Shown here: piece by piece, positions 15,064 through 24,464 of the stretch
Layout of the letters: every line of letters starts with the position of its first letter
How positions within the stretch are numbered: the first letter of the stretch is position 1
Assembly: GCA_050952935.1 (NCBI GenBank)
Contig: JBMNLS010000001.1
Location: 1,302,001-1,366,000 of the forward strand
DNA from: UBA6115 sp050952935
GTDB taxonomy: Bacteria > Bacillota > Clostridia > Christensenellales > Aristaeellaceae
Length of the DNA stretch: 64,000 nucleotides
Direction of reading: 5' to 3'
Notes under the pieces: generated by a model
Seen by the model: the letters and a program-made list of their open reading frames with translations, nothing else
What the model was told of the DNA's origin: nothing
Databases searched by the model: none
Translations under genes and position numbers: made by a program

Positions 15064-16506
15064 ATGCAGCGGTTACGCGCTATTTTTTCGCCCAGGGATA
15101 TGACGGTAGGCGCGCCCTGGAAAAGAATTCTGGAGTTTGCCCTGCCGATGCTGGTGGGCAATGTCGCCCAACAGCTCTATGCCTCCACGGACTCGGCGGT
15201 GGTGGGCCGGTATGTGGGGGATAACGCCCTGGCCTCTGTGGGCAGCACAGGGCCTATTTTGATGTTCATGATCGCGCTGTTTGTGGGCATTTCAACGGGC
15301 GCAGGCATCCTGGTGTCCCAGGCCTTTGGCGCAAGGGACCGGGAGAGGCTGTCCACCGCCATTGGCAACTGCATTACGCTGACTGCCATTGCCTCTGTCA
15401 TCATCATGGTGGGGGGAACGCTGCTGGCGCGCCCGGTGCTGGAAACCCTGCATACCCCGCCTGAGATTATTGAGGATGCCATCATCTATCTGCAAATATA
15501 CTTTTTTGGCATTGTGGGTTTCACCTATTACAATATTCTTTCAGGTATTTTGAGGGGCATGGGGGACAGCTTTTCCGCCCTGGGCTTTTTGCTGCTGACA
15601 AGCGCCCTGAACATCGTGCTGGATCTGTGGTTTGTGATATCCTTTGGCTGGGGGGTGGCCGGGGTGGCCGTTGCTACGGTGCTGTCTCAGGCCATTTCTG
15701 CGGCGCTTTGCTACCTGAAGCTGACGCGCATGACGCATACCTTTGAGATCAACCGGCACACGTTGAAGCTAAAGCGCGAAGTGGTGCAGGATGTCATACG
15801 CCTGGGGATGCCCTCGGGCATCACCCAGGCCATCTTCTCCATGGCCATCCTGATGGTGCAGCGGCTGCAGAACAGCTTTGGCCCCACCTTTGTGGCCACC
15901 GCCATCATTGCCATGCGGGTGGACGGTTTCGCCATGATGCCCAACTTTTCCTTCGGCATGGCGCTCACCACCTTCACAGGGCAGAACATTGGCGCCGGAC
16001 GCATCGACCGGGCTCACCAGGGGGCGAAACAGGGAAGCCTGATGGCGGCAGGCGTTGCCGTTGTGATGACAAGCGCCGTGCTGCTCTTTGGCCGGCACAT
16101 TATGAGCCTGTTCACCCAGACGGAGGAGATCATCAATACCGGCATGCGGCTGATACGCATTCTGGCGCTGGGCTTTATCGCCATGGCGATCACCCAGAGC
16201 CTTTCCGGCGTCATGCGGGGCGCGGGGGATGCGGTGACCCCCATGTGGATATCCATCTTAGTGTCCGTGGCGCTGCGCGTGCCGCTGTCCTATTGGCTGG
16301 TGGGCCTGTCCAAAACCCCGGAAAACCCTGTGGGCAGGCCGGAGATGCTTTATTTTGCCATGCTTGCCACCTGGATCACGGGGGCGGCGGTTAATGTGAT
16401 CACCTTCCGTTACGGGCGCTGGCGCAAAAAGGCCCGGGAGCGCATGGCGGACTTTGCCCATCAGAAGGCGGAGGAGGCTGTGAGCCTCAGCGGGGATCTT
16501 GTTTAA
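15064..16506 (+). CDS. MATE family efflux transporter
   Basis: 480-residue integral membrane protein with about 12 hydrophobic segments and the MATE/DinF look: PMLVGNVAQQLYASTDSAVVG near the N-terminus and a related second half (MRVDGFAMMPNFSFGMALTTFTGQNIGAG). MATE proteins export drugs or metabolites with Na+ or H+ influx; the substrate cannot be read from the sequence. The start ATG 15064 has GCAGG upstream. The next gene follows after 15 bases, so the two are probably co-transcribed from the promoter at 15002-15030. Confidence 0.93.
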   Translation: MQRLRAIFSPRDMTVGAPWKRILEFALPMLVGNVAQQLYASTDSAVVGRYVGDNALASVGSTGPILMFMIALFVGISTGAGILVSQAFGARDRERLSTAIGNCITLTAIASVIIMVGGTLLARPVLETLHTPPEIIEDAIIYLQIYFFGIVGFTYYNILSGILRGMGDSFSALGFLLLTSALNIVLDLWFVISFGWGVAGVAVATVLSQAISAALCYLKLTRMTHTFEINRHTLKLKREVVQDVIRLGMPSGITQAIFSMAILMVQRLQNSFGPTFVATAIIAMRVDGFAMMPNFSFGMALTTFTGQNIGAGRIDRAHQGAKQGSLMAAGVAVVMTSAVLLFGRHIMSLFTQTEEIINTGMRLIRILALGFIAMAITQSLSGVMRGAGDAVTPMWISILVSVALRVPLSYWLVGLSKTPENPVGRPEMLYFAMLATWITGAAVNVITFRYGRWRKKARERMADFAHQKAEEAVSLSGDLV

Positions 16507-16521
16507 GAGAGGAGTTCACAA

Positions 16522-17592
16522 ATGACCTTGTCCAAGCGGGGAACTACCTTCAAACGATTCTTTTTAAGCCTGCTGTTTGCGGCGGCGGTCAGCCTGGCGC
16601 TGGCCTTCGCGGCGCAGTGGAGCATCCGGCAGATGGTGGGTGAGCAGCGGATTGAACTGAAGGAGTTTTATGTTTTTGCCGCCGTTTCTGCCGGCATCCT
16701 CTTCCTGTTCACCGTGCGCCCGGCCAACCGACCCATGCGCTTTTTCAAAAACATCGGCAGGCTGCTGCTGATCCTGATCCTGATCCTGGTGGCGGCGGTG
16801 TGGGGATACGCTTTTTTCTGGGTGGCGCAAAACGCTTTCCTTTATCCGCCCGTGCCCGCCAATCAGCAGGCGGAGGAGGCGCTCAAAGCGATGCCCCATG
16901 CGGAGCAGCTTCCCATCCCCGGCGGGGACGGGGCGCAGTACAATGGCTGGCTGATTAAAAATGGCCAGGAAAAAGCCGGGTTACTGCTGTATTTTGGCGG
17001 CAACGGCGAGGAAGCGGCCGGCAGAGCCCAGAGCTTTGCCCGGCTGATGGCAGACAACAAACTGCCCGGCTATCATGTGCTGACGGCGGATTACCCCGGT
17101 ACCGGGCACAGCGGGGGCGAGCGCAGCGAGGAAACCATTTACGCCATGGCTCAGGCCACTTGGGAATACATCACCAAGCGCCCGGAGGTGAACCCTGAGA
17201 AGATGGTGCTGGCCGGCTGGAGCCTGGGCACCGGCACAGCCATCCGCCTGGCCGGGGAAAAGAACCCGGCGGGGCTGATTTTGTTTGCGCCATATTTTAA
17301 CGGCGGCGAACTGGCAAACAGCTTTGCGGAAAAGCTGTTTGAAACGGATATTCCGGTGCCCTTGCCCATCCGCAATCCTTATCGCAGCAACCAGTATGCC
17401 CGGAACGTCCAGGCCAAAACCCTGGTGGTGGCGGCCCGGGATGACAAGTTGGTGCCCTATGAGCAGTCCCAGCGGCTGGCTGCCCTGTTGCCCCAGGGGC
17501 AGCTGGTGACGCTTGAATCGGGCGGGCATAACGCCATGTGGAACGATCAAATCTCCCTTCAGGCGGTGCATCAATTCCTGGGAGGGCTATAA
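16522..17592 (+). CDS. Membrane-anchored alpha/beta hydrolase
   Basis: 356 residues. Three N-terminal hydrophobic segments (about 10-32, 43-60 and 74-100) anchor an alpha/beta hydrolase domain. The oxyanion region is LLYFGGNGEEA and a glycine-rich DYPGTGHSGG follows; the nucleophile serine is in GWSLGTG (GxSxG), the acid is in ARDDKLVPYE and the base is His in SGGHNAMW. It belongs to the broad serine aminopeptidase S33/BAAT-like group. Substrate unknown. SD AGAGGAG precedes ATG 16522. Confidence 0.85.
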   Translation: MTLSKRGTTFKRFFLSLLFAAAVSLALAFAAQWSIRQMVGEQRIELKEFYVFAAVSAGILFLFTVRPANRPMRFFKNIGRLLLILILILVAAVWGYAFFWVAQNAFLYPPVPANQQAEEALKAMPHAEQLPIPGGDGAQYNGWLIKNGQEKAGLLLYFGGNGEEAAGRAQSFARLMADNKLPGYHVLTADYPGTGHSGGERSEETIYAMAQATWEYITKRPEVNPEKMVLAGWSLGTGTAIRLAGEKNPAGLILFAPYFNGGELANSFAEKLFETDIPVPLPIRNPYRSNQYARNVQAKTLVVAARDDKLVPYEQSQRLAALLPQGQLVTLESGGHNAMWNDQISLQAVHQFLGGL

Positions 17593-17668
17593 GACAAAAA
17601 AGGTTCACATGGAAAACTTGACCGCTTATCCTCATATGGTAGGATAGGCGGGAGTTAACTCTTATGGG

Positions 17669-18553
17669 GTGAATGAAGTGGAAGATAAGAGACATACGCG
17701 CAGCCGGGCGATGTTCATCGCCGCCATGATGGTCTTTGGCACGGTGGGCCTGTTTGTGCGCGGCATTCCGCTGCCCTCGGCGGAAATCGCCCTGTACCGG
17801 GCCGCCATCGCGCTGGTGGTGATCGGCATCTTTATGGCCTTCACAGGGCGCTGTCGATTATTTCAAAGCATGTGGCGGGATCTGTGGCGCTATGCCCTAT
17901 CCGGCGTTTTCATGGGGGCCAACTGGATCCTGCTGTTTGAGGCCTATCACTATACTTCGATTGCCCTTGCCACGCTGAGCTACTATATCGCGCCTACGCT
18001 GATGGTGCTGGCCAGCGTTGTGTTTTTTAAGGAGCGGCTGAGCCTCTGGCAGGTGATTTGCTTTGTGCTGTCAACAGCGGGGCTGGTGCTGATGGTGGGG
18101 GTATCCGGCGGCAGCGGGGATGACCTGAAGGGCATCCTCCTGGGTATGGTTTCGGCAGTGCTGTATGCCTCCGTGGTCATGATGAACAAAGCCGCCGGAG
18201 ACGCCGACGGCATTGTGCGAACCTTTGTGCAGTTTTTGGCGGCGGTGCTGGTGCTGGCCCCTTTTGTTGCCTTGCGGGGCGGTTTCAATTTGGGAGCGCT
18301 TGACGGCTCCGGCTGGCTCAACCTGATGATTCTGGGCTTGGTGCACACAGGGCTATGTTACTGCCTGTATTTCATCTCTCTGGCCCACATGCGGGGCCAG
18401 CAGGCGGCGATATTAAGCTATCTGGATCCCTTGGTGGCTGTTTTGCTGTCGGTGATTTGGCTGGGGGAGGAGGTGAGCCCGGTGCAGCTGATTGGCGGCG
18501 GGGTGATGCTGCTGTTTGCGCTGCTCAACGAGCTTTCTGGCAGGAAGAAATAA
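17669..18553 (+). CDS. EamA/DMT-family transporter
   Basis: 294 residues with ten hydrophobic segments in two EamA repeats (FIAAMMVFGTVGLFVRGIPL and GILLGMVSAVLYASVVMMNK mark the two halves). Such proteins export amino acids, nucleosides or other metabolites. The frame opens with GTG at 17669; the GGAG site lies rather far (about 14 bases) upstream, so the start is less certain and the ATG at 17711 is an alternative. It converges with the next gene, four bases away. Confidence 0.88.
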   Translation: MNEVEDKRHTRSRAMFIAAMMVFGTVGLFVRGIPLPSAEIALYRAAIALVVIGIFMAFTGRCRLFQSMWRDLWRYALSGVFMGANWILLFEAYHYTSIALATLSYYIAPTLMVLASVVFFKERLSLWQVICFVLSTAGLVLMVGVSGGSGDDLKGILLGMVSAVLYASVVMMNKAAGDADGIVRTFVQFLAAVLVLAPFVALRGGFNLGALDGSGWLNLMILGLVHTGLCYCLYFISLAHMRGQQAAILSYLDPLVAVLLSVIWLGEEVSPVQLIGGGVMLLFALLNELSGRKK

Positions 18554-18557
18554 ACGC

Positions 18558-19073
18558 TTATTTCCCCCAGTTTTCCTCATACACCTGCACCAGCTCCCTG
18601 GCATCGGGGCTGATAAACAGCGCCAGGTGCTTGCCGCTGTGCAGGAGCCGGGCGTTTAAGATGAGGGCATATTGGCTTGGGCTGGAGTCTTTGGTTTCGG
18701 TTTCTTTCCGGGCCAGACGCGCGGACAACAGCTGCAGGATGCGGCCTGCCGCCTCCTCGTCAATGGCCTGGATCAGGATGATTTCATCCGCCCTGGCCAC
18801 ATCCTGCGCCACCATGAAGACAGCATCCGCCATGTCTGAGGCGGCGATGCCGTAGGTGGCGGCGATAAGGCTTTCGGGTACCGGCGTCATATCGGTCAGC
18901 TTTCCGGTGCCCACCATCAGCCGGTAAAGGCCTTCCAGGCTGGTGGGCTTTTCAGGGGGCTTATCCCCCGGGGCGGCAGGCGGAATGGGCGGGGGCGCGC
19001 AGGCGGAAACAACAAACATCAGCGCCAGGCATAAAAGCGCCATACGCAGCACAGGGATCCCTTTCCTTGCCAT
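18558..19073 (-). CDS. DUF4358-like lipoprotein
   Basis: 171 residues. The start at 19073 is set by AAAGGAGG nine bases upstream; the longer frame to 19157 lacks support. A lipobox VVSAC (Cys about residue 24) indicates a lipid-anchored protein, followed by a Pro-rich spacer. The folded part (about 40-171) contains GIAASDMADAVFMVAQDVARADEIILIQA, which resembles the DUF4358 family of Clostridia lipoproteins. Function unknown. Confidence 0.72.
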   Translation of the reverse strand: MARKGIPVLRMALLCLALMFVVSACAPPPIPPAAPGDKPPEKPTSLEGLYRLMVGTGKLTDMTPVPESLIAATYGIAASDMADAVFMVAQDVARADEIILIQAIDEEAAGRILQLLSARLARKETETKDSSPSQYALILNARLLHSGKHLALFISPDARELVQVYEENWGK

Positions 19074-19209
19074 CACGCGGCCTCCTTTGCACGTTCCTTT
19101 GTCACCATCATACCGCAAAAACCGCCCATAATAAAGCAAAGTTTTTATCCGTAGCATACCCTGCTGTGTTACAATAAACCCGCTGGCTGTATAAAGCCCG
19201 GGAGGAAAT

Positions 19210-19758
19210 ATGCTCTTTTTCTTAAGCCTGATTGAGGATGAGGAAGACGCCGCCTTTATGGAGGGGCTGTATCAGGCCCATTACCGGTTGATGTACTATC
19301 AGGCGCTGCGCGTGCTCAGGAATCCGCAGGACGCGGAGGACGCGGTGAGCAGCGCTGTGATCAGATTGATTAAAAAAATAGGTGTTTTGCGCACGCTTCC
19401 AAGCAACAAACAGGAGGCCTATTTGGTCATTACCGTTAAGCACACCGCCATCAACCTTTATAACCAGCGCAAAGCGCGGATGGAGAGGACAGGTGGCCAG
19501 CCCCTGGAAACGCTGGAGGAGGACAGACGCCTGGGCCCTGAGGCGAGGGTGGCCGATCAGGAGGGGGTGGAGCGGGTGAAGGAGGCCATCCGGGGCCTTC
19601 CGCCCAGGGAGCGGGAAGCTTTGATGATGCGATATTTTCAAAGGTTTTCCGACCGTGAGATTGCGGAAATCATGGGCATCCGGGATGTATCCGCCCGGGC
19701 GCTGATATCACGGGGCAGAAAGCGCCTGCAAGAAAAGCTTTTGGAAGGGAGGGGCTAA
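19210..19758 (+). CDS. ECF-type RNA polymerase sigma factor
   Basis: 182 residues with the sigma-70 region 2 (LYQAHYRLMYYQALRVLRNP-DAEDAV) and region 4 (LPPREREALMMRYFQRFSDREIAEIMGI) typical of extracytoplasmic-function sigma factors. SD GGGAGG precedes ATG 19210. The anti-sigma candidate starts one base after its stop. Its regulon probably includes the downstream secreted proteins, by analogy with other ECF loci. Confidence 0.92.
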   Translation: MLFFLSLIEDEEDAAFMEGLYQAHYRLMYYQALRVLRNPQDAEDAVSSAVIRLIKKIGVLRTLPSNKQEAYLVITVKHTAINLYNQRKARMERTGGQPLETLEEDRRLGPEARVADQEGVERVKEAIRGLPPREREALMMRYFQRFSDREIAEIMGIRDVSARALISRGRKRLQEKLLEGRG

Positions 19759-19759
19759 G

Positions 19760-20551
19760 ATGAATAAGCGCGCATCCCGGCAGGAAGCGCTGTTGAAAGC
19801 GGCGTTTGATGAGCTGGCGCTGGAAGAAACCCGGAAAATAAAAGACCGGATGATGTTTGACCCTTCCCTGGCTTCTCAGGCGGAACGGCTGCACCGCGAA
19901 AACAGCAGGCATGTAAAGATGCTGATTGAAAAGCATTTAGGACGAAAACGGCGCCGGGGCTGGATTGCCCTGTCGGCAGCTGCCTGCTTGGCGCTGGCGC
20001 TTTTGGGCAGCCTGCGGCTGATGAAAGCGCCGGAGGATCATGCCATGCGCCCTGGCCCCTCAGCCGTTTCGCTGACAGGGCAGCCGGGGCATAGCGTAAG
20101 CCCCATCCCCACTGTCAGCCCCACGGTGATGCCCAGCCCGACTTTCTCGCCCACGGCAACCGCAACGCCTACGCCCAGCCCCGCGCCAACCCGCCTTGAT
20201 GAGGGCTGGCCCGGCAGATTTTTCCCGGTGGATGTGCCGGAGGGTTACCGGTTGATTGACATGGTGAAGCCGGAGGGAGCGAACACGGCCCACCAGGCCC
20301 GGTTTGTCAATGATCAGGGGGAAGAGCTGCGGCTGTCTGAGTATAAAACTGCCCGGGTGGTGGCGCCGGGTGCCGAGGCGGCGAATGTGCGCTACGTGGC
20401 GCTGCCGGGCGGCTCCACCGCCCTGGCATGGGAGGAGAAGGGAGGCGCCTTTGTGGTGTGGGATCAGGAGAGCCGCACCCTGGCGGTCTATGCCACCACC
20501 GGCATTGATGAAGCGCTGGCCTTTGCCGGCGGCGTTAAAAAAATAAAATAG
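19760..20551 (+). CDS. Probable anti-sigma factor with extracellular sensor
   Basis: 263 residues. Cytoplasmic N-terminus of ~70 residues, one membrane helix (about 71-88, IALSAAACLALALLGSL), a long Pro/Thr/Ser linker (about 110-148, with alternating TPTPSP) and a C-terminal extracellular domain of the DUF4367 kind. This order and its position directly after the sigma gene (SD inside the sigma gene end) fit a membrane anti-sigma factor. The flexible linker suggests the sensor reaches across or into the wall. No classical zinc-binding ZAS motif is visible. Confidence 0.8.
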   Translation: MNKRASRQEALLKAAFDELALEETRKIKDRMMFDPSLASQAERLHRENSRHVKMLIEKHLGRKRRRGWIALSAAACLALALLGSLRLMKAPEDHAMRPGPSAVSLTGQPGHSVSPIPTVSPTVMPSPTFSPTATATPTPSPAPTRLDEGWPGRFFPVDVPEGYRLIDMVKPEGANTAHQARFVNDQGEELRLSEYKTARVVAPGAEAANVRYVALPGGSTALAWEEKGGAFVVWDQESRTLAVYATTGIDEALAFAGGVKKIK

Positions 20552-20624
20552 CGCCCGTGCAACAAATCCGTCGCCTAAACGGTTAGATAGGGTGAAAGGC
20601 TCTTAACAAGAGAAAGGTGATGAG

Positions 20625-22109
20625 ATGATGAAAAGGTTTCTGACGATCGCTCTGCTGGCCCTGACGCTTGCGCTTGTTTGCACCCTGCCTGCCCTGGGGG
20701 AAACTTATCAGGGGGCTGTTCCGGCGGAGTTTGCGGAGGCGTTCTCCGGCAGCCGCTGGGCGGGCTACCAGGTGGCGGCGGGCTATACCTTTTATCCCGC
20801 CGACAACAATCACGGGGAAGGGGTGCCCGCCTTTTTCGTGATGAAAAAAGGCGATGAAAACGTGCTGTGCATCCTGGAATACCGCAGCGGGGCATGGAAG
20901 TTTATGGTGCAGTCCCCCAAGCCCATCTATCAGGGCAACCGGGTACCGGTGTTTGAGGATGAGGATGATTACAACTGGTTCAGCCTCTTCTACCGGGACC
21001 AAAACCCGGACGAAAGGGGCAAGGAGGATGTGCTGAACTTTTTCAGGGATAACAAGGGGGTCTGGCGCTTTTTAGGGCGCGCCCAGCATGACTTTGGCAA
21101 AAGAGACACGGTGATCATCAACGCCCTGGCCACGGACGGGGAATGGACGCCCGGGGCGCTGTATGTCACCAAGAGAGTGGCGGGCCGCACCGTGTATGAG
21201 GCAAAGCCCGTATACGGCGCCTATGAGAATGATTTGCGTTATTTCAGCCTGTCCGCCTTCCCCAAATCCCTTGAGGACGCGCGGGAGAAGCTGAGCAACC
21301 CGCCGGAGATCCCGGCAGGGGAGTTGTCAGCCAGGCGGGTGCGCTTCACCTCCGGGCAGAAATTTCCGGTGTATTCAGGGCCGGGGGAGCACTACCTGCG
21401 CTCGGCCGGGGGCCGGGCGATCGTGTCCACCAACGACTGGATCCAGGTGTTTGGCGTGGAAAACGGCTGGGCCATGATCCAGTACGACATTTCGTCCGAC
21501 CATATGCGCATCGGCTTTATTGAGGCATCCGCCCTGCCGAAAAACGCCCAGGTGGCCGCCCTGGCCCTGGGGAACCAGCCAATGACCACTCATGCCGCTG
21601 TCACCCTCACCGACGACCCGCTGTTTTCAAAGGCTGTATTGGCCCAGTTGCCCCAGGGGCAGCAGGTGAGGAAGCTGAGCGCCATGGGTACCTGGGCTTA
21701 TGTGGAGGCGGAGCTTGCAGGCGGCCCGGTGCGCGGCTTTGTGCCGGCCATCAGCCTGGCCTCTCCGGTCCCCGTCATTCCGGCTGGGGAATACAGCGTG
21801 CGGGGTGAATTTGCCGCCTATGCCGCCACAGCGGTGATGAATAGGAGCGCTGACGGCACAAAACGGGTGATCACCGTATATGTGGACGCCCCCGCCGGGG
21901 CGCAGGGGACGGATCTGCTCATTGGCTACCAGCTGTATGAAAACAACCGCCCCGGGCCGATGCTATCTGCTACGGCGGCCCCACAGGGCCTGCTGGCCTA
22001 TGCTGTGACCGTGGCAAACGATCCATCAGTGACGGTGCTGGGGCTTACCCCCCGATACAGCCAAAGCGGGGAGCGGCCCGGTGAAGCGCTGGTCATGATC
22101 ATCAAATAA
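20625..22109 (+). CDS. Secreted SH3-domain protein (494 aa)
   Basis: Signal peptide to about residue 25 (ending ALGE). The centre holds two SH3-like segments (about 230-300 with RFTSGQKFPVYSGPG and YLRS, and about 320-385) of the kind that bind peptidoglycan or peptides. The C-terminal ~110 residues look like a beta-sandwich (AYAVTVANDPSVTVLGL). SD AGAAAGGTG precedes ATG 20625. It is the first of a run of secreted proteins after the sigma/anti-sigma pair, which points to a cell-envelope stress or surface function. Exact role unknown. Confidence 0.65.
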   Translation: MMKRFLTIALLALTLALVCTLPALGETYQGAVPAEFAEAFSGSRWAGYQVAAGYTFYPADNNHGEGVPAFFVMKKGDENVLCILEYRSGAWKFMVQSPKPIYQGNRVPVFEDEDDYNWFSLFYRDQNPDERGKEDVLNFFRDNKGVWRFLGRAQHDFGKRDTVIINALATDGEWTPGALYVTKRVAGRTVYEAKPVYGAYENDLRYFSLSAFPKSLEDAREKLSNPPEIPAGELSARRVRFTSGQKFPVYSGPGEHYLRSAGGRAIVSTNDWIQVFGVENGWAMIQYDISSDHMRIGFIEASALPKNAQVAALALGNQPMTTHAAVTLTDDPLFSKAVLAQLPQGQQVRKLSAMGTWAYVEAELAGGPVRGFVPAISLASPVPVIPAGEYSVRGEFAAYAATAVMNRSADGTKRVITVYVDAPAGAQGTDLLIGYQLYENNRPGPMLSATAAPQGLLAYAVTVANDPSVTVLGLTPRYSQSGERPGEALVMIIK

Positions 22110-22131
22110 TGAATAACAGGAGGAAAAAAGA

Positions 22132-23274
22132 ATGCTGCATCGATTGATTTTGAGCCTGTTGGCAGGCCTGATGCTGGGGATGCCCGCGGCGCAGGAGGAG
22201 GCGCTGCCTGAGGCGCTCACCATGGATCTCTCTTCCCAGGTGGCCCTGGCGCAACAGCTGGGGACAAACGCCTATACGGAGCTGGACGGCCTGTATTTTG
22301 ATTTCCGGGTGGAACATGGACAACCCTGGACATGGCTGCCTGAAACCTGGGTGCTGTTTAAGGAGACCTTCACCCCCGTGGTGGAGCGGCTGGCCAGGGA
22401 CTATCCCCATATTGGCGCCAGCTTCCTTAATCAGCTGGTGTTTGAGCCTTTTGCTTTGCCGGGGGAGGGGGATCTGCTCTTTGACGAGGCGGCGGATAAA
22501 GCCTGGAACGCGGTGGCGGACAACCTGAATCTGGCGGAAAACCAGCGGAAGGAACGCACAGCCTATGGTGTTTTCCTGGCCCCTGATGAGGACAGCCGCA
22601 TCTGGAAAATCCATTTCTATGACGGGAAGAGCATAGAGGGAACGCCCTATGCGCTGCTGGATGCAGAAACCGGCGTGGTGATGGATGTGGGTGTGTGGCC
22701 GGCTGCCATTGACCTGGTGGCGGCGTTTTCCACCATGAGCAATCAGAAGACTGCCCATCAGGCGCTTAAGCCGGGCAATCCCCGGGCGGATGGCAAGCCC
22801 GCCTTCTGGTATGGTGATTTCGCGCCTGGCTATTTCTGGGAGCAATTGGACAAGAGCCCTTATCTGGGCAAAGGGATTCAAGAGCTGGAGGCGGCGTTTG
22901 GCAAGGAGCAGATTTTCTGGCCGTTGGAAGCCCGGGCGCTGGAGTTTCTTTCCCGCCAGCCCAACTACCAGGATTACTGGATAGCGATGCCGGGCCTGCC
23001 GGGGCCGGAGGATATCACTGAAGAAGAGGCGCTCGCCATCGCCCGGGAACGGATGGAAAACAGCAAGAAAATCACCGATGTGCTGAAGGTCCGCCTTAAG
23101 CCCAATATCGGCTACTTCTTTTACCCAAACAGCTTCAATAACCATGGCAACGAGTGGTTCATCCAGTTCCACGATCCGGATCATCCGCTGAAGGAAATGC
23201 TGTTTTCGGTGATTATCGATGCGGACACGGGCGATGTGGTGATGACCCTGGATGTTGACGAAGGGAACGGTTGA
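22132..23274 (+). CDS. Secreted protein, paralog of the protein at 25565-27034 (380 aa)
   Basis: Short hydrophobic start (LILSLLAGLMLGMPAA), then a domain with repeated PepSY-like elements: WKIHFYDGKSIEGTPY, IDADTGDVVM, LDAETGVVMD. It aligns along its length with residues ~155-489 of the 25565 gene: conserved islands are W-LHFYDG--VEGTP, GR-DGKP-CWY and FWP-E--A-. It ends in EGNG, a tail shared by three other genes in this block. No known family could be assigned. Confidence 0.6.
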   Translation: MLHRLILSLLAGLMLGMPAAQEEALPEALTMDLSSQVALAQQLGTNAYTELDGLYFDFRVEHGQPWTWLPETWVLFKETFTPVVERLARDYPHIGASFLNQLVFEPFALPGEGDLLFDEAADKAWNAVADNLNLAENQRKERTAYGVFLAPDEDSRIWKIHFYDGKSIEGTPYALLDAETGVVMDVGVWPAAIDLVAAFSTMSNQKTAHQALKPGNPRADGKPAFWYGDFAPGYFWEQLDKSPYLGKGIQELEAAFGKEQIFWPLEARALEFLSRQPNYQDYWIAMPGLPGPEDITEEEALAIARERMENSKKITDVLKVRLKPNIGYFFYPNSFNNHGNEWFIQFHDPDHPLKEMLFSVIIDADTGDVVMTLDVDEGNG

Positions 23275-23275
23275 T

Positions 23276-24406
23276 ATGAAGCGATGTATGGCGCTGGCGC
23301 TTGGACTGCTACTGATGGCGGGCATGTGTGTTCCTGCCCTGGCAGCCCCTGTGTGGCGGGATGAAACAAAGCCTTTTGACCTGAAAGCCGTCTCCTGGGG
23401 CCCCATGATCAGCGACCATGCCACCCGGCGTTATTTTGCGGAAAATGCCAATGGCCGTTTCAGCGTCTGGCAGGGGGATCCCCCCAATGCCTGGCTGCGG
23501 CTGGATTCCGGGGAGCCCATGGGCGCCCTTGAAACCCTGAGCGACTTTAGGGTGGCATCGGGGCGGGCTGTGTGCGGTGGGATGCCGGTGCCCCTGCCGG
23601 ATATGGATCCCGATTCCATGGAATGGCGAACCCTTCACTTCGTGCCTCACAAAGGCTTCAGCCGGGCTGCCCTTGACATCCGGCTGGAGGAGGGGGAGAA
23701 GATAGATAATCTCACCATCGCCTGTACCCGAAAGCGACTTGACGGCGGGGAAGAGACCATTACCCTGCCCCTTTCGGGAGTGCCCCTGGACATGGGCTAT
23801 CCCCAAGGCGGGGCCGCCTTTACCGCCATCCGTTTCAGCCCCTTTGCCTGGCAGGCGGAGGACAAAAGCTTTTTTGAAGGCTATAGCACGGCGCCCGCTA
23901 CCCTGGGCAACATGCTGGCCTATTACGCTTATATGCCCATGGATCAGGCGCCGGAAGAACTGCTGTCCCAGCCTGTTGAAGCCACGGAAGGGAAGCTGTA
24001 TTTGCTGGAGGGAACAATCAGCAAAAAGAAAGGTGATTTTGGCGTGTATGATGTGGTATTTGCCCTGAAAAACCCGCCGGAGGGCATCTGGCTGGCCCCT
24101 TATCAGGCGTGCGGCAACTGCACGGAGATTGATGCCTTTGATCTGGGGGCTGACCTCCTGACGCCGGAAGAACCAAGAGAAAGAAACTTTGCCATCCTGC
24201 TGCTGGTGCGGCCAGGGGGCCGCAGCGACGCGGAGATTGATAAATTGATCAAGACCCTGGACATCACCGCCACCTTCTCCGGGGAAAAGTGGGACATCAG
24301 CTATGAGCAGCACGGCACCACCAGCGGCATCGGCCCCAGAAGCAGCGAAAAGGTGCACATGGAACAGATGAAGAAAGGGGAGGGCGTGCTTCACCGGCTG
24401 GATTGA
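23276..24406 (+). CDS. Secreted protein of unknown function (376 aa)
   Basis: Start ATG 23276 has AAGGGA upstream, inside the end of the preceding gene, and gives a clear signal peptide (MALALGLLLMAGMCVPALAA). No membrane segments follow. The mature protein is acidic, with beta-rich stretches and three Cys, and I recognise no domain. It overlaps nothing and is transcribed with its neighbours; its long antisense frames are shadows. Likely surface or wall-associated. Confidence 0.6.
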   Translation: MKRCMALALGLLLMAGMCVPALAAPVWRDETKPFDLKAVSWGPMISDHATRRYFAENANGRFSVWQGDPPNAWLRLDSGEPMGALETLSDFRVASGRAVCGGMPVPLPDMDPDSMEWRTLHFVPHKGFSRAALDIRLEEGEKIDNLTIACTRKRLDGGEETITLPLSGVPLDMGYPQGGAAFTAIRFSPFAWQAEDKSFFEGYSTAPATLGNMLAYYAYMPMDQAPEELLSQPVEATEGKLYLLEGTISKKKGDFGVYDVVFALKNPPEGIWLAPYQACGNCTEIDAFDLGADLLTPEEPRERNFAILLLVRPGGRSDAEIDKLIKTLDITATFSGEKWDISYEQHGTTSGIGPRSSEKVHMEQMKKGEGVLHRLD

Positions 24407-24464
24407 ACGGCTTATGCAATAAAACAGCCCGGAAAGCCGTCCATTGAATAATGGAGGAACATAC